Of a stretch of 64,000 nt of DNA, positions 56,601-64,000 are shown in pieces. The notes beneath the pieces are model-generated. The model worked only from the letters and a program-made list of their open reading frames with translations, ran no database searches and had not been told where the DNA came from. Each line of letters begins with the position of its first letter. Positions within the stretch are counted from its first letter, which is position 1. Location: NCBI RefSeq assembly GCF_964340395.1, contig NC_135553.1, forward strand, positions 10,370,501 to 10,434,500, in the 5' to 3' direction. The stretch comes from Glandiceps talaboti (Eukaryota; Hemichordata; Enteropneusta; Spengelidae). The position numbers and the translations under genes were made by a program.

Positions 56601-59436
56601 AAAAGAGATATATAATCAAGTATATTTGTGTGTTGTAAGATTTTTCATATGTGTCTGTGGGTATCATTTTGTCCTGATGTCCTTATATCCAGATGAACAG
56701 GACTTGAAATTGCAGAAAACAATTTTAAAAAAAACAGTTACTAAGATATAGTCTTGTAATAATACTCAAATCTACATGCGATGTTTGTCGAGCAAAAGCC
56801 AAGGTTGACAGCACCTCTGGCTGTGTAAGCAAGCAAGCAAGCCCTCAACACTGCCTTTGGTGCTATGTGACCTGTGGTTGCTTTTAAATATACATGTACA
56901 TACAAGGTGATTTACATAAATGCAATACTGATAAGCCTCGCATTGTGCACTAGGTTGTGTGTGTGTGTGCGTGAGTTCAAAAGTATCCATCCCATATACT
57001 CAACACAACACACTGTGGTTGGGGGGAAAGGTCAACTTTATTTGTAGTTGACAATAAACAATTATGCTGTTCATAAAAAAAAAATTGCTGCACAATGGAT
57101 ATATAGCATTAAGCAATAGTAATAAAAGTTACTTAATTAGTTACATGTGACAGCAGCCTGTGTTGAGGAACACCATATCATATCATATTCATAACCACAT
57201 ATTCATAACCACAGCCTCGTACATGGATTTAAACTTCCATAACACCTGTGGCTGTTATTGTACATGTCAGAAAGTGTGAATGCAATCATAGACCTGTAGA
57301 GGATCTATGATGCAGTCTATCCCATTGTAAGTGTATGTACATTATAATTGTACTTATTTAATAACAAATGTTTACAGCCCATTTCATGTTAGTGTTCACT
57401 GGCTCTGTTTGATACAACCACACAGAAACCAATAAGATTCTACACTTTATAGCAAGATTGCAATTATTGCTACATTTTTCTGATTGAAATAACCATTTAA
57501 ACTTACTGTGACTAGAAGCAGAGATGTGGACACCAATGTTTTGATGTCTGCATGGTGTTACATTGGTTTATTACATTTAGACAAAATGTAACAAGAAACT
57601 TCATTCAATCTCAAATAGCATAGAGTTTCTTACTGGTTTTCTGCATGATTGTATCAAACAAAGTCGGTGAACACTAACACGAATGGGGCTGTAGATTCCT
57701 CATAAACACTAACATGAATGGGGCTGTAGATTCCTCATAAACACTAACATGAATGGGCTGTAACTCTAGATTCTGGTCCAAGTGCTTTGTATTGCACAAA
57801 GGTTATTTATGTGTTCACAAAGTTGACATTGGAATCGTAGTATTACCATGTTTCCAGTCCATCTGTGCATTGAAGCCAATTGACAATAACAGCTGTTCAC
57901 ATAGATTGGTAGTTTGTAGGTAAATTATGTGTTATTCACTGTTCAGCTAATTGGCTAAAAACGAAAATGAGAAAACGTGTTACAGACTGTAAACTCTTTA
58001 ACCTATGGTGACACGCTGTCATATTCACACATTTTTTCCTTTCTCTGACCCATACCCTGACACATTACTAAATATAAATTCTGAATTTTCTTGTACACCT
58101 ATGAATATTTTTAAACTCAAATTCTAAAACAGTTTAATATTACAATGTTGTCAACTACAGTTCTCTGACATGTCAAAAATTTGAGAAGTCGAAATTAAAA
58201 ATAAATAAATAAATAAAAGTAGGCCGCCCTTATGAATATTTTTAATCAAAATTCTAACCGGGTGTAATTGATTGATAATGTTCTGTAATCCGTCAAAAAT
58301 TTAGCTTAAATATGAAAAGAAATACAAACAAATTGTTCAGAATGTTTTGGCGGGAGAATGGGGTATTGAACGACATAATTACCACCAGTCTCGTCACACC
58401 ATGGTATCGGGTAATAAATGAGTTGCCAACCGTGTCTGATCATACCTAGCATACACTCCGTTTAGTCGACAATTGAACAGCGTTTCGGACATTATAACCG
58501 TGTAACTGTCACGATCCACGGAAACAATAATGCATTCGGTGTTCAACCTTTTCAATTTCTTTGTTATTTGTTTCAATACACAGGGTTACTCCTTTTACCA
58601 TATACACACACCCGTAGAAGTAATAAATGGAAGTTACAAGGGCAATTGAAATGTCACGTAGGTTGGACGTTCACACGCTGCATGTTTACTGTCAAAATAG
58701 AAGCTACCGTTAACAGTTGTGTAAATAGATGATTTCAATAGCCGTATTTTGTACATGATTCGTGCATTTTAGTTGAGTCTTTGTGATTTTGATGTAATTA
58801 AACACAGAGACAAACATCATATCATATGTGCAGAACTATATTTAGACAAAATAGCGAAGACTGAAAATTGATCGGGTCAGAATCTATATATCGTATCGAG
58901 GTCGGTTGAAATAGAATATATATGTAGACGTGCGTCGAATACACGTCAATGGTTTGTTAGCTTCTCTGACAGGCACAGAACTTAACAATTGACGCTAATT
59001 AAGAAGTGATTCATTGATTCATTGTGATGCAATTTTATGCTCCATTATCCAATGTGTGCTACTTTGTATGACGAAATGTACTGTTTGATTATAGACCGTC
59101 CTCCACCGTTTGATTCAACGTTGCATATATATATATATATATATAGGGCCTAGTCAGTGATCTCTTGGTGGTCCTAATAGCCCCTTGCTGTCATGGGATT
59201 ACATTTCAATGTATAAAAATACCTCTCAATTCTTTTTTTTTAATCCCCGTATGACTTGATTAATAAAAATATGATCTTAATACAGTTGGAATATTTTTTA
59301 AGCTGATGTGTAATTACCAGATCCCAGAATGTAAGATAAACTTAAATAATGGCAAAAAAATAATTAGTGTAGATTATGAAGTGTGCAATTGAACCATTCT
59401 ACGAACCAAAATAAAATGTGGCCGCCACTAAAAAGT
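56601..59436. other. Intergenic region between NOL11 and the folate-receptor-like gene
   Basis: No gene found. Holds the foldback element at 57371-57775, a ~140-bp diverged duplication (about 58099-58190 and 58232-58310, sharing TATGAATATTTTTAA and GTCAAAAATTT), a TAAA tetramer run near 58201, and an AT run at 59125-59146. Confidence 0.55.
57371..57775. mobile_element. Foldback element with a 35-bp tandemly repeated right arm
   Basis: Left arm 57371-57435 (TACAGCCCATTTCATGTTAG ...) pairs with right arm 57629-57692. The outermost 35 bp of the right arm (AAACACTAACATGAATGGGG...) is then repeated twice more. The interior of ~190 bp is non-coding. Superfamily not assigned. Confidence 0.75.
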
Positions 59437-59445
59437 TATATAAAG
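59437..59445 (+). promoter_or_regulatory. Candidate TATA box of the folate-receptor-like gene
   Basis: TATATAAAG lies 125 bp before the ATG; transcription would start around 59465-59475 if used. No other core element is evident. Confidence 0.45.
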
Positions 59446-59569
59446 TGAACGTTTCATATGATATAGCAATATGAACGAGAAACATGAGAAATAGGTCGCT
59501 CGCGCTCCAGATCGTGTGTGTTCACCCCCGTTAGAATATATTGAGCGTCCAACCCTTACTTCGAGCAAG

Positions 59570-60196
59570 ATGGCGTCCAAGAAAGAGGTAAATTTAAAGT
59601 GCTGTGTATTTTTTCTGTCGATTGCGGTGTCTGGAATTCTGTGCGAAGATGGAAGTGTACAAATTGTGGACAAGACACCCAAACTGGAATATTGTACATT
59701 TTTTAACAACAGAAAGCCAACCTATCAACCAGATTTGAAGAATTGTACGTGGTTTAGCGAACGTAGCTGTTGTCGACAAGCTGAAATCGCAGCAACTTTC
59801 GGGAAAGTGAAACCGTTACCTGGAGCAACTGAAGGGTGTCAACAAATGATAAATTACCTGATGTGTTACATCTGTGCCCCCCGTCAAAATCATTTCTACA
59901 AGCGGGAAAGACTGTCAGTTTGCGAGAGCTTCTGCAATTTGATTCTCGAAGCGTGTGGACAAGCCATATTGAAAGGGGAAACAATTGGTAACTTGTATGA
60001 TAACGGCAAAGATTTTTGTGAAAGTCGTCGCTTCGAAGTTGTATCGCTGGATGTTGCTGAGAAAAATTGTTTTGATTTTGATGTGCAATGGGACAGGTAT
60101 GTGAAAACATCGACTGGAAATGTTATTGCGGTTGGAAAAATACGGCATATTATACTTTTACTCTGTGTAACAGTTCTGACGTTTGGGATGTGCTGA
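59570..60196 (+). CDS. Folate-receptor-like cysteine-rich secreted or GPI-anchored protein
   Basis: 208 residues in one open frame. The ATG in AGCAAGATGGCG is the first in-frame ATG; only a GTG lies further up. Signal peptide 1-25 (hydrophobic CCVFFLSIAVSGIL). The mature part has 12 cysteines (42, 59, 67, 68, 90, 99, 102, 118, 122, 129, 150, 167), a CC pair, MCYICAP, VCESFCNLILEACG and FCESRRF, the layout of the folate receptor / riboflavin-binding / HHIP N-terminal family (Pfam Folate_rec). One N-glycosylation sequon, NCT at 58. A small hydrophilic stretch (VKTSTGN) then a hydrophobic end (191-208) resembles a GPI signal. However, GGACAG|GTATGTG at 60097 is a strong splice donor, so the real gene may splice there and continue outside the window. 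Ligand unknown; folate binding is not implied. Confidence 0.75.
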   Translation: MASKKEVNLKCCVFFLSIAVSGILCEDGSVQIVDKTPKLEYCTFFNNRKPTYQPDLKNCTWFSERSCCRQAEIAATFGKVKPLPGATEGCQQMINYLMCYICAPRQNHFYKRERLSVCESFCNLILEACGQAILKGETIGNLYDNGKDFCESRRFEVVSLDVAEKNCFDFDVQWDRYVKTSTGNVIAVGKIRHIILLLCVTVLTFGMC

Positions 60197-61274
60197 GATT
60201 GTACGCATTTACATGTCCATTGCGTACATACAATACTGTCATCTATGCTCCAGACGAACCGAGGATGGAGTGATATCGATTCGACTGCTTATGCGAGAAA
60301 CTAGCGTAATACAACGTCGTCAAAATGTTCGATAGAAACATCAGGAGAAAACAAATTCAGTGCGTAATACTTGAAAGTTGGAGATAAAGTATGCGGTGAC
60401 GTTGTGTAGAGAACCAAGGTGAATATCGAAAGAAAATATTAGATAAAAACCCAATTGGGCCTTTCACTCGCAGAATTGAATACGCTCACTGTCGTCATCG
60501 ATAACGATTTCACTTTAGTCTCCGAAATTTAAGTGAATTTATCAGACGGAATGTGAATGACATTCGACAGGGATGTTGTCAACAACTACACAGAAGGAAA
60601 TACACTTCGACATTATTAAATTCCGACGAGATTTTATTTAATTGTGAGCATAGCCAAGCGTGACATTAAGAAAGCCACCTGAGGCTAGATAGAAAATTTA
60701 AATATAACCTAAACACAGGGAAAATCAATAGAAAACAGTTAACAGTGAAAGTGGGTGTATTTATTCAATTTTTTCATCAGCATTATTTCAGTGCTTTCTG
60801 TAAAAAAAAATTTCCTCTACACACGTTTTTTTTAATGTGTTTAGTACTGAAAGACATCTGAGCAAAACTTAAAATTAAGTAATACAAAGCAATTCAGATG
60901 TGTGTATATATTACTTTCACTCAGCTGTTCATTTATTTTATTTTTTGAATTTATTTGGTTTTGTCTGCTGACATTAAAGCATGTAAAATATAACATTTTC
61001 AGCTTATATTTCTATACAAGTAACTACATTTTACAATTTGTGTTCAAAACAGTTACATTTATGTATATTATTGAGAAATGTTTGTTTATATAATTTTTTT
61101 TTATTTTTTTCATAATTTGATCAGAATTGTAAAAAAATTACCATATTTAGGCTTATGAAGGGTTCAGTAATTTTTATGATGTGAGTACATGTATTGTCAC
61201 TTTATCTACAATGTTATAAATGAAATCGGATCTTTTCTAGATAGTCAGCTTTCTCTTGTGCATGCCTCACAGAC

Positions 61275-61275
<1 letters not shown>

Positions 61276-61339
<64 letters not shown>
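61276..61339. repeat. TA microsatellite, 64 bp, followed by GA and CA
   Basis: Perfect TA dinucleotides, then GAGAGAGA and CACACACACA. Confidence 0.97.
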
Positions 61340-61341
<2 letters not shown>

Positions 61342-62501
61342 AGAGAGACACACACACATGCACACATTTCTGTGATGACAAACACTTTTCCATTTTCAAT
61401 TTATTTATCATTTAAATTTTCACATATGATTCAATATTAATTGACTTGTAAGTCATGAGAGTATCAAATAACATTTTGCAGTTAATTATGAAACATTTTA
61501 ATCACACGTTCTAATAAAAATATGATATTGTGTTGAGAATCATAAACATTTTGCTCAGTATACCACTTCATGCTATATATATTCTGATACCAGTACTAGG
61601 CCTCAAATTCAGAAGCAATGTATTTCGATTTTCAGAATAGAAATACCTCTTCCGTTCCCTTATTGTCAACCTCATTTTATTACACTAACATGAATTTTAT
61701 TCCACTATAAATGCATAGAGTACTTATTTCCTCTGTTTTATAATGATCTGCTCCACAGTTCCTGTCATCTGTTTATAATGTATGCCGGCGACAGTCCAAC
61801 GTTGACCTTGCAGGCATTGACTGACATACTAAAATGCATTACTCTGATGTCATAGAGGTCACCCCTGTTTTACTAATTAATGGACTATGCCATTAGCAGA
61901 TACAATGGGACTATTCCATCACAGTCGAATAGGATGTGTGACGCTATATAACAATGGTAATTTGACTGATTTCAATGAATCACTCCGCTATGACTGACAC
62001 TTTATCATTAAACCACTGATAAGTGAGCTAGATGTGTAATACCTTACAGACAGGCCGTGAATGCAAATGAATGCACATGACATTCAATTACCCTCTCTTC
62101 TGATTATTACAACACAGCCAAGTGGAAACATCTGCAGGTAAATTGGGATTTTTCCAACTGGAATGTTAAATACACATATATCAGGTCATTTAACACTCTA
62201 TTGAATTGTTAATCACAGCAGGAGATATTGTTCATTCATTCTCAGTCAATAATAGAAATAAGAGCAACTCCACAGTTGTTCTACATACCCAGCTAAGGAA
62301 TTAGATTCCACACAAATATATTAGTACTACTAGACGCCAACTCTATTTCTAAGTAATTTGTTTTCATTTGTTTACTGCTTGGTGAGATTGCAACGTATTT
62401 GGAGTAGTAAGAGTGACATACATTTTCATCTAGATTATTATGGCTGTAAACTGGAAGTAGCATAGCATGTGAAATAGTTACTACAACCATTCTCACCAGC
62501 T

Positions 62502-62596
62502 GCAGTCTAGTTCCTATACAGTATCGTTACGATTTATACCTTCACTCACAGAAGGTTAGAACCACAGGCTGATCATCCAGACTACACCAGCTGCAG
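62502..62596. repeat. Small palindromic dispersed repeat, copy 2
   Basis: GCAGTCTAGTTCCTATAC...CATCCAGACTACACCAGCTGC; shares both ends and the TATCGTTACGATTTA.ACCT core with 47643-47713. Confidence 0.65.
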
Positions 62597-64000
62597 TTGC
62601 CTACCAGAGCTAATATTTCATCCATTTATGATGCAGTTGGTTACTCTAGTCACAGGGTCTTTGAAGTTTCCTTCAGGTTTTGCTTTACATGGGTTTTATC
62701 ATGTTATGCATAGAACTTTACATTTTAATAAGCTTAATTTTTACAGGAATTTCATTCTACTTTGAATAAAACATTAAATCATATATGGAAAGTATGTGTA
62801 GACTAAATACAAAGTGTCTAATAGAGTACTGTATTTTCAAGGAATGTAAAAAAGTAACTTTCTTTACATCATGCTGAAAATGCTCCACTTTTTAAATTCC
62901 TACACTGTAATTTTCTCCCAAAAAAAGAAAGAAGAGAAATCAGTTGTTTTGTCTGGAAGTAATTTTTGCTCATTGGCAAAGTATGCATGATATCTAGGAA
63001 TAAGAAAGTATTATTTTCACTGTCTTGTGTTATATTTTAGTGGGGTAGGAAAGACACTTGCGTAGGTAGTGAAAATAAGTTCCTTATGAAATTACACAAT
63101 GTAAGCATTTTGTGACAGTCCAAAACAATGTTTGCAATATTACTGTATATTACACGTATCTTGTAAACAGTTTGTCACATATAAACACAGGGCAACTGAA
63201 AAGCAGTATGTGAATACCTAGCCCAGAGACTTGCCATGGTCACACCATCTCAAACTACCTTTCAAACCAGAAAAGGTAAGCTTGAGATAATTATCATAAC
63301 CTAGAGACTTGGTTATCTAGCTTGGACAACCATGATAACCAAGAGACTTGGCTTGAAAATGTCATTCACCAGAACAGGATTTCGAGTCTGATAGCCAAGT
63401 ATGGAGTAGTGAGTTTATGACACTCAGCTAGCGAATACAACTTGCGATGTATTCCTATATCAAAGACGGTTAACACTGATTTCTGCAGGCAGATAGTAAT
63501 ATATATGGTGTACATACAAACCAACTCACAGCTTGTGGTCTGCTAGTCATATTACTTACACATACCTTCTAATTCTTGACCTGACACGTTTCTATAAGTA
63601 GGGATGCCAAGGTTGGTATTTGGACTGTATGATAGCGGCTGTGTAATTATGTTATATTTTTATTTAGGTATTCAGTTATTAAGAAATATATGTCACCATG
63701 TCATCTGTATAGGTTGCGTATTGTGTATAATTCAAATTTCAACACTTCAGTTTTTTCTCTTTCATCAGAATTTTAATAGAAATACGCTGTTGACATTTGT
63801 GTTATTTTTTTCACGATGGAGGAGGGGATATCGTGTAATTGTATATACATGTATATAAAATTGTGTAGCCTTGGGGAAGGGGCTTCGAAACTTCAGGGGG
63901 TAAACTCGGGGGAGGGGGTATGACTCTTTGTGACCGTGAACGTTGCTGCTAAAAAAATATTTTGCCAAAATATTTTCTCCACCCCCGCCGCCTTACATTA

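Larger units (their letters stand above)
60197..64000. other. 3.8-kb terminal region: no gene recognised
   Basis: AT-rich. Contains the AT microsatellite (61276-61339), the second small palindromic repeat (62502-62596) and a short degenerate repeat around CCTAGAGACTTGG (63218, 63299, 63340). Could be the 3' UTR or an intron of the folate-receptor-like gene. None of the short ORFs has a recognisable domain. Confidence 0.55.

Noticed and set aside
59516-59569. Upstream extension of the folate-receptor-like ORF
   Set aside because: The upstream start is GTG, not ATG, and would bury the signal peptide; the ATG at 59570 gives a normal signal peptide and a good initiation context.

Overview
The window is AT-rich metazoan nuclear DNA: long introns with GT..AG borders, spliced genes, many microsatellites and minisatellites, and several non-autonomous transposons. 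No bacterial, viral or organellar gene organisation is visible. Gene content and general sequence character suggest a marine invertebrate bilaterian (cephalochordate, hemichordate or spiralian); the sequence alone does not let me choose.

Three genes, all on the + strand, could be built exon by exon. (1) From 2322 to 42970: a very large homologue of MPRIP / Drosophila outspread, the actin- and RhoA-associated targeting factor of myosin phosphatase. Its first exons lie upstream of the window. Seventeen exons join in consistent phase to a 3,527-residue partial protein: the end of PH domain 1, a long disordered linker, a complete PH domain 2, an acidic linker, a 6.7-kb exon of coiled coil, and the conserved MPRIP C-terminal coiled coil. 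(2) From 46449 to 56243: a complete NOL11 homologue (SSU processome, t-UTP/UTPA class; rDNA transcription and pre-18S processing), 13 exons, 698 residues. (3) From 59570 to 60196: a secreted or GPI-anchored cysteine-rich protein of folate-receptor-like type, open in one exon.

Repeat layout. The MPRIP introns carry most of it: a hAT-like MITE near 8.04-8.31 kb, degenerate tandem repeats (5.5, 10.2-10.9, 12.4-13.0, 16.1 kb), a 258-bp ATGT microsatellite (16.5 kb), a tRNA-derived SINE plus an AC tract (17.7-18.1 kb), and a 6.5-kb intron (20197-26760) holding two large transposon-like elements. The first of these interrupts a 28-bp tandem repeat made from the gene's own exon/intron boundary. Two minisatellites sit at 36.8 and 37.8-38.2 kb. 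NOL11 introns hold a Harbinger-like MITE, a 172-bp near-perfect palindrome and TATG/CA microsatellites; its 3' UTR is a ~40-bp tandem repeat. The 56.2-59.5 kb gap holds a foldback element, and 60.2-64.0 kb shows only simple repeats and dispersed fragments.

The most unusual observation is the 28-bp minisatellite at 20187-22935: about 20 copies, each recreating the strong 5' splice site CAG|GTATGT of the preceding coding exon, split by a 2.19-kb TA-flanked element with GCGAA-rich ends. Also notable are the 6.7-kb exon with a six-copy degenerate motif of the form FAExLAxxA, and the short-range linkage of MPRIP and NOL11, whose human orthologues both lie on chromosome 17.
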